NCBI RefSeq assembly: GCF_000472865.1
Contig: NZ_AXAP01000021.1
Span: 21,054-85,053 of the forward strand
Length of the DNA stretch: 64,000 nt
From: Bradyrhizobium elkanii WSM2783
Lineage (GTDB): Bacteria > Pseudomonadota > Alphaproteobacteria > Rhizobiales > Xanthobacteraceae
Reading direction: 5' to 3'
Of the stretch, positions 20,206 through 29,569 are shown in pieces. A model generated the notes under the pieces. That model made no database searches and had not been told where the DNA came from. It saw only the letters and a list, made by a program, of their open reading frames with translations. A program made the position numbers and the translations under genes. Numbering within the stretch: the first letter of the stretch is position 1; every line of letters begins with the position of its first letter.

Positions 20206-21483
20206 ATGGATGAGCAGCCCGAGCCGCCGAGACGTACTTCAAGCGTGGCCCGCGGATCGAATCGCGGCCGCCTCGTCGAAGTCTTGCGACGTCAGGGGCC
20301 ATTGCCGCGCGTGGAGCTCGCACGTAGTACGGGGCTGAGCTTCGCGGCCATTTCGGCCATAACGTCGAGACTGATAGCGGAAGAACTGTTGTGCGAGGCC
20401 GAGACCGACGCCGGGGCGGCGACGTCGTGGCCCGACGATACCGACGAAGAGGATACGGACGGGCTGAATGGCCGTCGCCGTGGCCGGCCGGCGGTATTGC
20501 TGACCCTGAACCCGGAGTTTGGCCGCATCATCGCGGTCTCGCTACGCATGAACCTGATTGAGACACTGATCGCAGACTTCAGTGGCTCTGGCTTGGCGCA
20601 ATCGCGACTTGCACTCACGACGCGCGCTCTCGATGCAGATGCGTTGTGCGATCTCATGATCGCGCAGATCGATGCTATGCTTGACGCGACGGCAACGCCG
20701 CGCCATCGGCTGCTGGGAATCGGGATTGCGCTGCAGGGCATCGTGAACGCCGACACCGGACGGCATCTGTGGAGTCCGGCGCTGTCGGTCACCGACATCG
20801 ATCTGGCGAAGCCGATGCGTCAGGCATTCGGGGTCGAGGTCGTGATGGCGAACGACGCTGTCGCAGTTGCGCTGGCCCTCGCAGCCGCGGAGCCGGCACT
20901 GGCGCAGGGCCTCTCGGCCACGATCATGGTCGGCCACGGCGTCGGGATGGGCGTCGTTGTCGACGGCGAAGCGCGCTGGGGCGCCGGCGCCGGCAGCGAG
21001 ATCGGCCATGTCAAGTTGGCGCCGAACGGTCCGCAATGCCGCTGTGGCCAGCGCGGCTGCATCGAGGCCTATCTCGCCGACTACGCGATCTACCGCGACG
21101 CCCGCACCTTTCTCGACCTGCCGCCGGCAGTGTCGCAGCAGCCTTCCGAGGCGCAGATGGCTCTGCTGCGCCAGCGAGCACTGGGCGGCGATCCCCGTCT
21201 CGAGCACTTATTCCGGCAGGCAGGCCACGCGCTTGCAGAGGCGGTCGCCGCAACGATATCGGTGCTGCGCCCGCACCATGTCATCCTCGCGGGCCCCGGC
21301 CTGCAGGCATTTGACATGATGCGCCGCGCCTATGAGGAGCGGCTCGACCAGGCGGTGTTACCGTGGCTGCTCAAGTCCACGGCAATATATGTGCGTCCTA
21401 GCGAGTCGGCGGCAATTGTCGACGGCATGGTGCGGCGGACGCTGCGGGTCGTGGACCGAAACCACATGGAGACGACCGAGTGA
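20206..21483 (+). CDS. ROK-family transcriptional regulator
   Basis: A 425-residue sugar-responsive repressor of the ROK (NagC/XylR/Mlc) family. An N-terminal winged helix (about 17-64: RGRLVEVLRRQGPLPRVELARSTGLSFAAISAITSRLI) is followed by an acidic insert (about 65-92) and the kinase-like effector domain. ANDAVAVALA (about 215) is the usual active-site region, and the zinc site is H268 with CRCGQRGC (278-285). It is divergent from the sugar importer and immediately upstream of the SDR gene, so it probably controls both. The inducer is unknown and may be the imported sugar. Confidence 0.9.
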   Translation: MDEQPEPPRRTSSVARGSNRGRLVEVLRRQGPLPRVELARSTGLSFAAISAITSRLIAEELLCEAETDAGAATSWPDDTDEEDTDGLNGRRRGRPAVLLTLNPEFGRIIAVSLRMNLIETLIADFSGSGLAQSRLALTTRALDADALCDLMIAQIDAMLDATATPRHRLLGIGIALQGIVNADTGRHLWSPALSVTDIDLAKPMRQAFGVEVVMANDAVAVALALAAAEPALAQGLSATIMVGHGVGMGVVVDGEARWGAGAGSEIGHVKLAPNGPQCRCGQRGCIEAYLADYAIYRDARTFLDLPPAVSQQPSEAQMALLRQRALGGDPRLEHLFRQAGHALAEAVAATISVLRPHHVILAGPGLQAFDMMRRAYEERLDQAVLPWLLKSTAIYVRPSESAAIVDGMVRRTLRVVDRNHMETTE

Positions 21484-21562
21484 ACACCGGGAGCCGTGGC
21501 CCTTGTTGGAGCCGCAGCAAACGCAACTGACGCCCTTCAGGCGCAAAATCGAGAGGATGCCA

Positions 21563-22321
21563 ATGCAAGGCGCCATCTATCCAAGTCTCAAGGACCGGAC
21601 TGTACTGGTGACCGGCGGCGGTTCCGGGATCGGCGAGGCTATCGTCCGCCGGTTCGTCAGCCAAGGCTCGCGGGTCGGTTTCATCGACATCGATCTGGAG
21701 GCCTCAAAGCATCTCCTGGCCAGCCTGCCGGCGCATGCGAGCGTGCACTTCGAGCACGCCGATCTGCGCGACATCGCCGCCCTGAGACGCGCGGTCGCCG
21801 GCGTCCGCGAGATGTTCGGGCCGATCACCATCCTGGTCAATAACGCGGCCCGCGACGACCGTCACGCGATCGAGGACGTCACGCCGGAATATTGGGACGA
21901 GCGAATCGCGGTCAATCTGAAGCATCAGTTCTTTAGCGCCCAGGCGATCGCGCCGGACATGATCCAGGCAGGGGGCGGTTCGATCGTCAACATCGGCTCG
22001 GTGAGCTGGGTGATCGGCCAGGGCAACATGCCCTGCTACACCACCGCCAAATCCGCGGTTCAGGGCCTGACCCGTGCGCTCGCCCGCGATCTTGGGCCGA
22101 ACAATGTGCGGGTCAATTCCATCCTGCCCGGATGGATCATGACCCAGCGGCAGCAGGATCTGTGGTTGACGCCCGATGGTGAGGCCGAAATCATGCAGCG
22201 CCAATGCCTTAAGCGCAAGCTCGTGCCTGATGACATCGCCCGCGCCGTCCTGTTCTTCGCCGCCGACGACAGCAGCGCCTGCACCAACCAGAGCTACATC
22301 GTCGATGGCGGCTGGGTCTAA
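21563..22321 (+). CDS. SDR-family sugar dehydrogenase (L-arabinose/D-galactose 1-dehydrogenase-like)
   Basis: A 252-residue classical short-chain dehydrogenase. The nucleotide motif TGGGSGIG is at 17-24, NNAARDD follows in the middle, and the active site is the SVS...YTTAK set (Tyr-x3-Lys). It ends SYIVDGGWV as these enzymes do. I start at the ATG at 21563, six bases after GAGAGG; the long in-frame extension upstream is antisense-like and overlaps the ROK gene. The gene follows the ROK regulator by 79 bases. With a mutarotase and SMP-30 lactonase nearby, a role in oxidising an aldose to its lactone is a reasonable inference. Confidence 0.85.
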   Translation: MQGAIYPSLKDRTVLVTGGGSGIGEAIVRRFVSQGSRVGFIDIDLEASKHLLASLPAHASVHFEHADLRDIAALRRAVAGVREMFGPITILVNNAARDDRHAIEDVTPEYWDERIAVNLKHQFFSAQAIAPDMIQAGGGSIVNIGSVSWVIGQGNMPCYTTAKSAVQGLTRALARDLGPNNVRVNSILPGWIMTQRQQDLWLTPDGEAEIMQRQCLKRKLVPDDIARAVLFFAADDSSACTNQSYIVDGGWV

Positions 22322-22485
22322 CCACATTGCCGACTGCGTTGACGATATCTCGCGAGCTGGACGATCCGCGTCGAGCCTGAAGTAGCACCGTCGCAGTCAG
22401 ACAATCGCGATAAGCCTTCGTTCCCGGCGAAGGCAGTCGCCGGCATTTCCAGATTGTCCAGCCTGCCCGTGTCGGTCATGCTGCG

Positions 22486-22722
22486 ATGATGAAAAATCAT
22501 TCTGCCGCAAGCGGATCGGATGTCTTGCTGGGTGTGATCGCGATCCGGCTTGCGGCCCTGGTTTTGACAGGTTCGATCTTGCTGCTGTTGCCGCGGCAAC
22601 CTCGTGACGATTCAGCCTGCGTCCCCTCCCTCGCAGGAAGGTCCGACTTGCAAGTTGCATCGGAGGCAGAACGCCTGCACGTCAGCGATCCGGTGGCGGG
22701 CGACATGCTCCTGCATGACTAG
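22486..22722 (+). CDS. Possible small membrane protein, unknown
   Basis: A 78-codon frame with one clear hydrophobic stretch (about 13-36: VLLGVIAIRLAALVLTGSILLLL). No ribosome-binding site is evident and the second half (PSLAGRSDLQVASEAERL) is featureless. An overlapping frame exists on the other strand. It is included because the membrane segment could be real. Bases 22322-22485 hold nothing recognisable. Confidence 0.2.
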   Translation: MMKNHSAASGSDVLLGVIAIRLAALVLTGSILLLLPRQPRDDSACVPSLAGRSDLQVASEAERLHVSDPVAGDMLLHD

Positions 22723-22752
22723 GGCATGATCCGAAAAAGCGGATACCGGTGC
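22722..22752. repeat. Partial Bradyrhizobium-type dispersed repeat
   Basis: GGGCATGATCCGAAAAAG followed by CGGATACCGGT matches the left half of a palindromic element often seen between genes in Bradyrhizobium and relatives. It shares the GGATACCGGT core with the repeat at the window's left edge (reverse orientation there). Only half of the palindrome remains. Confidence 0.5.
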
Positions 22753-22772
22753 TCCGCGCCGTCCGTCGCCGA

Positions 22773-23613
22773 TCAACCGGCTGGGCTAGTACCGTGCGCG
22801 CGCAAGCCACGGCGAACCAGTGAGGCCCAACCCTCCTCTGCGGTCTCCGCAAATTCAAAGAGACCGGGGTCGGCCACAGAAATCATGCCCTCCTCGACGA
22901 GAGCGTCAAAGTTGATGATTTTGCGCCAGTACTCTTTCGCCGAACAGCACAATGGGCGCTGGAGGGGCCTTCCGCGTTTGCTGCAGCGTCAGCACCTCGA
23001 ACATCTCGTCCATGGTTCCGAAACCGCCGGGAAAAATCGCCAAGGCGTTCGCACGCATGGCCAAATGCATTTTGCGCATTGCGAAGTAGTGAAATCGGAA
23101 GCTGAGCTCCGGCGTGATGTAGCCATTGGGAATCTGCTCATGTGGCAGGGTGATGTTGAATCCGATGCTTGGAGCACCGACATCGGACGCACCTCGGTTT
23201 GCCGCCTCCATGATGCCGGGGCCGCCGCCAGTAGCGACAACATTGTCGCGCCACCGGTTCTTGGGATCGAAGGCGCCGCCGCGTTGCGAAGCGATGCGCC
23301 CGAATTCGCGCGCGACCTGGTAGAACTCGGATTGCTGCAGCAATTTCTCAGCCACCCTCTTCTCGGTCTCCGTCCGAGCCGCTTCGACGGCGGCGGCAGC
23401 CTGCTCCGGAGACGGCACACGCGCGCTGCCAAAAACAATGATAGTCGAGCGGATTCCCCAATCCCGCAACGCGAGTTCAGCTTTGGCATATTCGAGGGCA
23501 AAGCGGATCGATCGCATCTCGTCCCGAAGCAAGAATTCGGTATCTTCAACCGCCAGCAGCGTGCTCCGCGAGCTATGCGGGGTCGTCTGTTCATTCATAT
23601 CGCTATTGTCCAT
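22773..23613 (-). pseudogene. LOG-family (TIGR00730-like) Rossmann-fold protein, frameshifted
   Basis: A LOG-type nucleotide-binding protein; relatives include cytokinin-activating 5'-monophosphate phosphoribohydrolases and possible lysine-decarboxylase-annotated proteins. It shows IIVFGSARVPSPEQA, TGGGPGIMEAANRGA, and the family motif FPGGFGTMDEMFEVLTLQQT. The open frame stops at 22906 right after PAPIVLFGE. Removing one base in the AAA run at 22935-22937 restores EEYWRKIINFDALVEEGMIS and on to EEGWASLVRRGL, the expected C-terminus, ending at 22773. So it is a single-base insertion: a real recent frameshift or a sequencing indel. Start taken as ATG 23613, with 23598 possible. The motif core is intact, so a truncated product of about 235 residues might still fold. 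Confidence 0.8.
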
Positions 23614-23828
23614 TCTGCAGACTAAGTTCAACACGTTCTACGGTAGCGCAGGCCATGACGCCGGGATATTGCCTCATCGAATCTACCAAAATATACGTCA
23701 ATGATGCTACTCGACACTCGCAACCTGCCGCGGTGGATCGTGCGCAGGGCGTTGACGCGATTACGCGCATCTGATGCAGATTGCCAACGGGCAGCAACCT
23801 CGAATGTGCCTCCCAAGGATTACGCTGA

Positions 23829-24857
23829 ATGTCCATGAAAAAGATCGGCTTTCTATCGTTCGGGCATTGGACGCCTTCACCGCAATCGGAGACGCGATCG
23901 GCATCCGACGCCCTTCTGCAATCCATCGAACTTGCCGTTGCAGCCGAAGAGTTGGGGGCAGACGGTGCGTATTTCCGTGTGCATCATTTCGCTCGTCAGC
24001 TCGCTTCACCGTTTCCGTTGCTGGCAGCCGTCGGCGCGAAGACCCGCCGGATCGAGATCGGCACGGCAGTCATCGACATGCGCTATGAGAACCCGCTGTA
24101 CATGGCCGAGGATGCGGGCGCGGCCGACCTCATTGCCGGTGGGCGCTTGCAACTCGGCATCAGCCGGGGATCACCCGAGCAGGTCATCGATGGGTGGCGC
24201 TACTTCGGTTACGTTCCACGCGACGGCGAGACCGCTTCCGACATGGCCCGGCACAATACGGAGATCCTGCTCGAGCTGCTGCGCGGCGAGGGCTTCGCAA
24301 AGCCCAATCCGCATCCGATGTTTCCGAACCCTCCCGGCCTCTTGCGCATCGAGCCGTACTCGGAAGGCTTGCGCGACCGCATCTGGTGGGGCGCCGGGTC
24401 GAACGCTACCGCGGTCTGGGCGGCCAAGCTGGGCATGAATCTGCAAAGCTCCACCCTGAAGGACGACGAGACTGGAGAGCCGTTCCACGTCCAGCAAGCG
24501 AACCAGATCCGAGCTTTCCGCGAGGCCTGGAAGGCGGCTGGTCACAAGCGCGAGCCTCGTGTGTCAGTCAGCCGCAGCATCTTCGCGCTGGTCGACGACC
24601 GGGACCGCGCCTACTTCGGACACGGTGGTCAGGACGCAGACCAAATCGGCTTCATCGACGAAAAAACCAAGGCAATCTTCGGCCGCAGCTATGCCGCCGA
24701 GCCGGACGTGCTGATTGCGCAATTGACCAAGGATGAAGCTATTGCGGAGGCCGATACGCTGCTTTTGACCGTGCCCAATCAGCTTGGCGTGGATTACAAC
24801 GCGCACGTCATCGAGGCGATCTTGACTCACATCGCCCCCGCGCTTGGTTGGCGCTAA
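23829..24857 (+). CDS. LLM-class flavin-dependent oxidoreductase (luciferase-like)
   Basis: A 342-residue luciferase-like protein of a different subgroup from the one at 3886. Recognised by AAEELGADGAYFRVHHFARQLASPFPLLAAVGAKT (about 37-71), RIEIGTAVIDMRYENPLYMAEDAGAADLIAGGRLQLGISRGSPEQ, then WWGAGSNATAVWAAKLGMNLQSST. The start ATG has AAGGA nine bases upstream. It is divergent from the LOG-family gene, with 200 bases of promoter space between them holding nothing else recognisable. Substrate unknown; no partner flavin reductase nearby. Confidence 0.87.
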   Translation: MSMKKIGFLSFGHWTPSPQSETRSASDALLQSIELAVAAEELGADGAYFRVHHFARQLASPFPLLAAVGAKTRRIEIGTAVIDMRYENPLYMAEDAGAADLIAGGRLQLGISRGSPEQVIDGWRYFGYVPRDGETASDMARHNTEILLELLRGEGFAKPNPHPMFPNPPGLLRIEPYSEGLRDRIWWGAGSNATAVWAAKLGMNLQSSTLKDDETGEPFHVQQANQIRAFREAWKAAGHKREPRVSVSRSIFALVDDRDRAYFGHGGQDADQIGFIDEKTKAIFGRSYAAEPDVLIAQLTKDEAIAEADTLLLTVPNQLGVDYNAHVIEAILTHIAPALGWR

Positions 24858-24920
24858 CCCTTATTGTGAGGTCACACCGGCAACCCGGTACAGGCACGGG
24901 CGCCGTGGACCCGAGCAATG

Positions 24921-25288
24921 CTATTTGATCGTCGCGTGCACAGTGATTACCGAGCCGTCGGCCCCTGTCCCACTGCTTTGATGGCAAAGTTATCGCTCCC
25001 CTTGTACCTAGCCTTCGCTTTGTATTCGTAAGTCGTCATGTTGAGCTTTTTCAAGCTGCCATGTGCCGGCTTTTGTAAGATGTCCGAGCTGCTCACCGTG
25101 CCGCGTATCGTAATCGGAAATAGGCAACTTTCTCCTGAGCTGACGCTAACGTCGCCGGTCGAATTCTCGCCCCAATCCGCTACTTCCAGTAATCTGGGAC
25201 AGTCAGAAGCGGCTATCGCTGGAGACGCGGACATGGAGCCTGCAGCTCCAGCGATAAGCATCAAAACAGCGACTCTAGACAACCGCAT
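24921..25288 (-). pseudogene. Small exported protein with Ig-like/Big-type tail, frameshifted
   Basis: From ATG 25288: a signal peptide (MRLSRVAVLMLIAGAAGSMSASPAIA), then a short domain with two cysteines (SDCPRLLE and ESCLFPI) and the sequence KPAHGSLKKLNMTTYEYKAKARYKGSDNFAIKAVGQGPTAR, which resembles a Big/cadherin-like beta-sandwich strand set. The frame stops at 24947. Inserting one base near 24955-24960 gives SVITVHATIK and a stop at 24921, the ending expected for this kind of domain. So a one-base deletion appears to have altered only the last about 12 residues. The product may still be made and exported. Function unknown. Confidence 0.6.
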
Positions 25289-25405
25289 CGTAGACTTCCT
25301 CGTTTTGCGTCGATGGCGGTATTGTCGGACGTCCAAGAAAACTTGGCTATCACAGACGCATCAACGATCCTGCCGGGCCGGTTGAAAGCGGCACCTGCGA
25401 ACATC

Positions 25406-25816
25406 TCACGAGGCGCGCGTCGCGGCACGCTCTCGTTCAATGCGCTCGGTCACGTCTCGCGCCACGGCAACCGAGCCAAGCACTTCGCCAGCGGCGCTGT
25501 CCTTGACGATCGCGAATGTCATCTCAACGTAGACCTTGCGTCCGCTCTTGTGCAAGGCGCGGGTCAGCGTGGGCTTGCCTTGAAGCTTCATGGCGCCGCC
25601 AGTCATTGCCGCCTCAAAGCCGCGCCAATGCGCGGCCCGCAGATGCTCGGGGATGATCAGATCGAGGCTTTGGCCGAGCACCTCCTCCAACGAATAGCCA
25701 AACAATGCGGCGGCGGCGGGATTCCAGCGGGCAATCGCGCCGGAGCGATCGGCGTAGATCACCGCATCGGCCGTTTGATCGAGAATTCTTTCCGCTAACT
25801 CGGAGCGCTCTTCCAT
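25406..25816 (-). CDS. Single-PAS-domain sensory protein
   Basis: A 136-residue protein with one PAS domain and nothing else. It reads LAERILDQTADAVIYADRSGAIARWNPAAAALFGYSLEEVLGQSLDLIIPEHLRAAHWRGF (about 6-66), the canonical PAS N-terminal half, and VEMTFAIVKDSAAGEVLGSVAVARDVTERIERE, the closing beta-sheet and exit helix. No kinase, cyclase or DNA-binding output is attached, so it may act by binding a partner. I use ATG 25816, which has AGGTG six bases upstream; an upstream extension looks unrelated. No operon partner is visible. Confidence 0.8.
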   Translation of the reverse strand: MEERSELAERILDQTADAVIYADRSGAIARWNPAAAALFGYSLEEVLGQSLDLIIPEHLRAAHWRGFEAAMTGGAMKLQGKPTLTRALHKSGRKVYVEMTFAIVKDSAAGEVLGSVAVARDVTERIERERAATRAS

Positions 25817-26109
25817 GGGGCACCTGTTTGGTTCTGTCACGTCTAACCTTTCTGCGCAACAATGTAGACCGCGCTCAAGTTCCGCTGATAGCGCTCGAAC
25901 ACCTCCCACATCGCAAGAACCCGCATATGGCATGATGGTCACGGCTTTGCCGACATTCACCGAAACGCAGCCGCGGACCTTAAGTTGCCCATATTGCCCC
26001 ACATGTCAGGATAGATACCGACGTTATTGCCGCCGATGCTGGTGCAGTCGAAGGTCTTTTCGATCAACCGACTCACAGGTCAGATCGCCGTCCGAGCGAC
26101 CGCGGCGGA
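25817..26109. other. Gap between the PAS gene and livF, no clear gene
   Basis: A minus-strand 39-codon frame starting at a GTG near 26077 reads EKTFDCTSIGGNNVGIYPD and then MWGNMGNLRSAAAF before stopping. It might be a scrap of a lost protein, but I do not recognise it and see no ribosome-binding site. Otherwise nothing is seen in these 293 bases. Confidence 0.25.
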
Positions 26110-26814
26110 TCAGCCGCCGAGATAGGCCTTTCGCACATGCTCGTTCGCGATCAGCTCCGCGCCGACGCCGGACAGCACGATGCGACCGCTCTCGATGAGG
26201 TAGGCCTGATCGCACATCTCAAGCGCAGCAAAGGCGTTTTGCTCCACCAATAAGACTGTCGTGCCGGCATCGCGGATGCCGCGGATGATGGCGAACGTGC
26301 GCTCGACAATATTCGGCGCGAGCCCAAGCGACGGCTCGTCAAACATGATGAGGCGAGGCCGCGACATCAGCGCCCTGCCGATCGCCAGCATCTGTTGCTC
26401 GCCGCCCGACAGGGTACCTGCCGCCTGCCGCCTCCGCTCCGCAAGACGCGGAAACTCAGTGAAGATGCGGTCACGGTCCGCGGCGATTCCGCTCGGGTCG
26501 CTACGCAGATAGGCGCCCATGTCAAGATTTTCCTCGACAGTCATGTGCGGAAACACGCGCCTTCCCTCCGGGCAATGCGCGATACCGCTCGCCAGCACGC
26601 GCGGCGGTCGCGCCGCGGTCATATCCTTGCCGTCGAAGAGCATCTGTCCGGAACGCAACGGTACCAATCCGGAAATCGCGCGCAGCGTCGTGCTTTTGCC
26701 GGCGCCATTGGCGCCGATCAGAGCGACGAGCTGCCCGGCCTTCACCTGCAGCGAGATGCCCCGCAGCGCGGTAACGCCGCCATAGCCGCAGACGATATCG
26801 CGGATCTCAAGCAC
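26110..26814 (-). CDS. livF: Branched-chain-type ABC transporter ATP-binding protein LivF
   Basis: A 234-residue ATPase of the LivF (HAAT) family: Walker A GANGAGKST, signature LSGGEQQMLAIGRAL and Walker B LIMFDEPSLGLAPNIVE. The GTG at 26814 (reading VLEIRDIVCGYGGVTAL) is chosen because it overlaps the stop of livG (GTGCTTGA) and has GGGAGC upstream. It is the last gene of the nine-gene minus-strand run that begins with the amidohydrolase. Liv-type importers carry branched-chain amino acids but also amides, urea, aromatic acids and other compounds, so the substrate should be judged from the catabolic genes upstream. Confidence 0.92.
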   Translation of the reverse strand: MLEIRDIVCGYGGVTALRGISLQVKAGQLVALIGANGAGKSTTLRAISGLVPLRSGQMLFDGKDMTAARPPRVLASGIAHCPEGRRVFPHMTVEENLDMGAYLRSDPSGIAADRDRIFTEFPRLAERRRQAAGTLSGGEQQMLAIGRALMSRPRLIMFDEPSLGLAPNIVERTFAIIRGIRDAGTTVLLVEQNAFAALEMCDQAYLIESGRIVLSGVGAELIANEHVRKAYLGG

Positions 26815-27589
26815 GCGCGGCTCCCTGCCCGAGATAGGCTTCGATAACGTCAGGATCGTTCCGGATCGCATCCGGCGGTCCTTCCGCGATGATCCGGCCG
26901 TAGTTCAACACCACGATCCGATCCGACACGCTCATCACCATCGGCATGTCATGCTCGACCAGAAGGATGGTGACGCCGCGGTCGCGGATATTGCGGATGA
27001 GTTCGACAAACGTGTGCGTCTCTGACGCATTCATGCCGGAGACCGGCTCATCGAGCAGCAGCATCGACGGCTCCGCGGCCAGCGCCAGCGCCACGCCGAC
27101 GAGGCGCTGCTCGCCATAGGACAGCGAACCTGCGGGGTCGTGGGCGCGACGCTCGAGCCCGACCCATTCGACGAGTTCGGCGGCGCGCTCGCGCAGCCGG
27201 CGCTCCGACGCGCGTCCGCGCGGCAGCCCAAGAATCGCTTCGAACAGGCCAACCCGGCCCTGGCGGTGCAGCCCGATCAGAAGATTGTCGTAAACCGTGT
27301 CGTTCGGGAAAACACTGGTCCGCTGAAAGGTGCGGATCAATCCGAGATCAGCGATCTGATGCGGCTTCAGTCCGTTCAGTGTGGCCCCGCGATAACTCAC
27401 CTTGCCGTGGGCTGGATCCAGAAAGCCGGTCATGACGTTGAACGCGGTGGTCTTGCCGGCGCCGTTCGGGCCGATCAGGCTGACGATCTCGCCCTCGCCT
27501 ACCGTAAAGTTCATATCCGAGAGCGCGACGAGCCCGCCGAAGCGAACGGCGACCTGCTCCACGTCCAAGGCGATCGCACGCGAGGTCAC
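26807..27589 (-). CDS. livG: Branched-chain-type ABC transporter ATP-binding protein LivG
   Basis: A 260-residue ATPase with Walker A GPNGAGKTT, signature LSYGEQRLVGVALAL, Walker B MLLLDEPVSGMNASE and the LivG C-terminal GRIIAEGPPDAIRNDPDVIEAYLG, which is a family trademark. Start at GTG 27589, eight bases after AAGGAG. It touches the livM stop by one base (TAGTG). It pairs with LivF to power the LivH/LivM channel encoded just upstream. Confidence 0.92.
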   Translation of the reverse strand: MTSRAIALDVEQVAVRFGGLVALSDMNFTVGEGEIVSLIGPNGAGKTTAFNVMTGFLDPAHGKVSYRGATLNGLKPHQIADLGLIRTFQRTSVFPNDTVYDNLLIGLHRQGRVGLFEAILGLPRGRASERRLRERAAELVEWVGLERRAHDPAGSLSYGEQRLVGVALALAAEPSMLLLDEPVSGMNASETHTFVELIRNIRDRGVTILLVEHDMPMVMSVSDRIVVLNYGRIIAEGPPDAIRNDPDVIEAYLGQGAARA

Positions 27590-28632
27590 TACGCAGGCTC
27601 CTTGGCACGTTCGGAAAAGGCAACCGGAGCAACCGTTGCGGCTTGGCGCTTCCGTTTCGCGAACCGCTGCGCCAATGAAGGTACGATGCCGCGCGGCAGT
27701 ACGAAGAGGATCACGATCAGCACGCCCCCATAGGCGATCCATTGAGCTTCCGGCGCCATGATCGGACGCAGGACGACCGGCAGCAATCCGAAGATCAGGC
27801 CGCCGACGACCGGTCCGGCCAGTGAGCCCTTGCCGCCGCTGATGACCATGATCACCATCGTCACCGTGTTGATGAAAGCGAACACCTCGGGATCGATGAT
27901 CCGGATGTAGTGCGCATAAAGGCTACCGGCCGCGCCCGCGATAGCAGCCGAGATGACCGCGGCGAGCGTAAGCGTCTTCGTGACGTCGATCCCGACCGAC
28001 ACCGCCAGCGTTTCGTTTTCCATCAGCCCGCGCATGGCGCGGCCAAAATGGGAGTGCACGAGCCGCGCGATCAGGAGATAGGCGACGACTGCGACCGCGA
28101 GCACGAGATAATAGTTCTGCAGCTTGGTGCGCAGCGTCAGTTCACCGAGACCCGGCAAGCCAATCGCGATCGACGGGATATTGGTTAGCGCCAGCGGCCC
28201 CTGCGTCAGCTCGACCCAGTTCAGCGCCACCAGCCGCACGACCTCGGCGAAGGAAATCGTGACGATCACGAAATAAGCGCCGCGGACGCGGAAGGAAAGC
28301 AACCCGACGAAATAGCCGCACAATCCCGCGACCAGGATCGCCAGCGCAAGCCCCGCAATCGGCGGCCATGGTTCGTGAACCAGGCGGAAGCCGCCGGGCA
28401 GGCCGATATCGAAGCCGAGCGAGGTCAGCGCGCTGACATAGGCGCCGATGCCGAAGAAAGCGATGTGACCGAGGCTGAGCTGGCCGGTGAAACCGAGCAG
28501 GAGATTGAGGCTCATTGCGGCGATGATGAAGATTCCGGTCGTGATCAGCGCGTTCAGGAGATAAGGATCGCGCAGCCAGAGCGGCACGGATGCGATGGCC
28601 GCGAGCGCAAGGATGGTGATCGCTGCCCTCAT
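27589..28632 (-). CDS. livM: Branched-chain-type ABC transporter permease LivM
   Basis: A 347-residue inner-membrane permease with about nine or ten hydrophobic segments. LNLLLGFTGQLSLGHIAFFGIGAYVSAL (about 43-70) is the LivM signature, and GRAMRGLMENETLAVSVGIDV is the ATPase-coupling loop. The ATG at 28632 overlaps the livH stop by four bases (ATGA). A longer frame upstream lies antisense to nothing useful and overlaps livH, so I reject it. Forms the channel with LivH. Confidence 0.92.
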   Translation of the reverse strand: MRAAITILALAAIASVPLWLRDPYLLNALITTGIFIIAAMSLNLLLGFTGQLSLGHIAFFGIGAYVSALTSLGFDIGLPGGFRLVHEPWPPIAGLALAILVAGLCGYFVGLLSFRVRGAYFVIVTISFAEVVRLVALNWVELTQGPLALTNIPSIAIGLPGLGELTLRTKLQNYYLVLAVAVVAYLLIARLVHSHFGRAMRGLMENETLAVSVGIDVTKTLTLAAVISAAIAGAAGSLYAHYIRIIDPEVFAFINTVTMVIMVISGGKGSLAGPVVGGLIFGLLPVVLRPIMAPEAQWIAYGGVLIVILFVLPRGIVPSLAQRFAKRKRQAATVAPVAFSERAKEPA

Positions 28633-29501
28633 CCCACGCGCTCCGAACGCGCGAACAAACCGGTGGGCTTGAAGATCAGCACCGCGATGATGATCAGGAA
28701 GCCCATCGCGTCCCGATATCCCGACGATATGTAGCCGGCGCCCAGCTCCTCGGCCAATGCCAGGATGAAGCCGCCGATCACCGCGCCAGTGATGTTGCCG
28801 AGACCGCCGAGGATCACGATCGCGAAGGCCTTGACCGCGGCAAGATCGCCCATCTGCGGAAAGATCACATAGACCGGGCCGAGTAGCGCGCCGGCCGCAG
28901 CGGCCAGGCTCGAGCCGATCGCAAAGGTCGAGGTATAGATGAGATCGACATTGACCCCCATCAGCGACGCGGTGTCCTGATCCTGGAACGTCGCGCGCAT
29001 CGCGCAGCCGAGCTTGGTACGGTTGATGAGCAGGTACGTCACCACGATCAGAAGCGCTGCGGCCGCCAGGACAAACAGCCGCAGCCAGGAGACGGAGACA
29101 GGCCCCAAGACAAGCGGCGCTTCCGGAAACGGTGTCGCGACCGATTTCGCGACCCCACCCCAGATCCACAGCGTGGCCGACTGCATCGCGATCCAGGCGC
29201 CGATCATCACCAGCATGGTGGTGTCGATATCGGAGCCACGCAGCGGCCGCAGCAAGGTCAGCTCAATCACCGCACCCAGGAGCCACCCCGCCACGACGGC
29301 GACGGGCAGCGCGAGGAAGAAGTTGAGCCCAAGCTGCTGAACCACGATGAACATGATGTAGGCGCCGAACGTGTAGAGCACGCCATGCGTAAAGTTCACC
29401 ACGTTCATGATGCCGAAGATCAAGGTCAGCCCGATCCCCAGCAGCGCGTAGGTGCCGCCGAGGACGAGCATGTTGATCAGATGTTGCAGAAACTCGCTCA
29501 A
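28629..29501 (-). CDS. livH: Branched-chain-type ABC transporter permease LivH
   Basis: A 290-residue inner-membrane permease. YALLGIGLTLIFGIMNVVNFTHGVLYTFGAY (about 19-49) is the LivH signature. INRTKLGCAMRATFQDQDTASLMGVNVD is the coupling loop. The start is a TTG at 29501 with GGAG seven to eight bases before it, as seen in other GC-rich genomes. It lies 68 bases after the binding-protein gene on the same strand and is coupled to livM. Confidence 0.92.
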   Translation of the reverse strand: MSEFLQHLINMLVLGGTYALLGIGLTLIFGIMNVVNFTHGVLYTFGAYIMFIVVQQLGLNFFLALPVAVVAGWLLGAVIELTLLRPLRGSDIDTTMLVMIGAWIAMQSATLWIWGGVAKSVATPFPEAPLVLGPVSVSWLRLFVLAAAALLIVVTYLLINRTKLGCAMRATFQDQDTASLMGVNVDLIYTSTFAIGSSLAAAAGALLGPVYVIFPQMGDLAAVKAFAIVILGGLGNITGAVIGGFILALAEELGAGYISSGYRDAMGFLIIIAVLIFKPTGLFARSERVG

Positions 29502-29569
29502 GGCGGCTCCGGGCTATCCTGTTGCGGGCGAGGACCGCAGCGCGGCCCTCGTCGATAGATGACGCGAGA

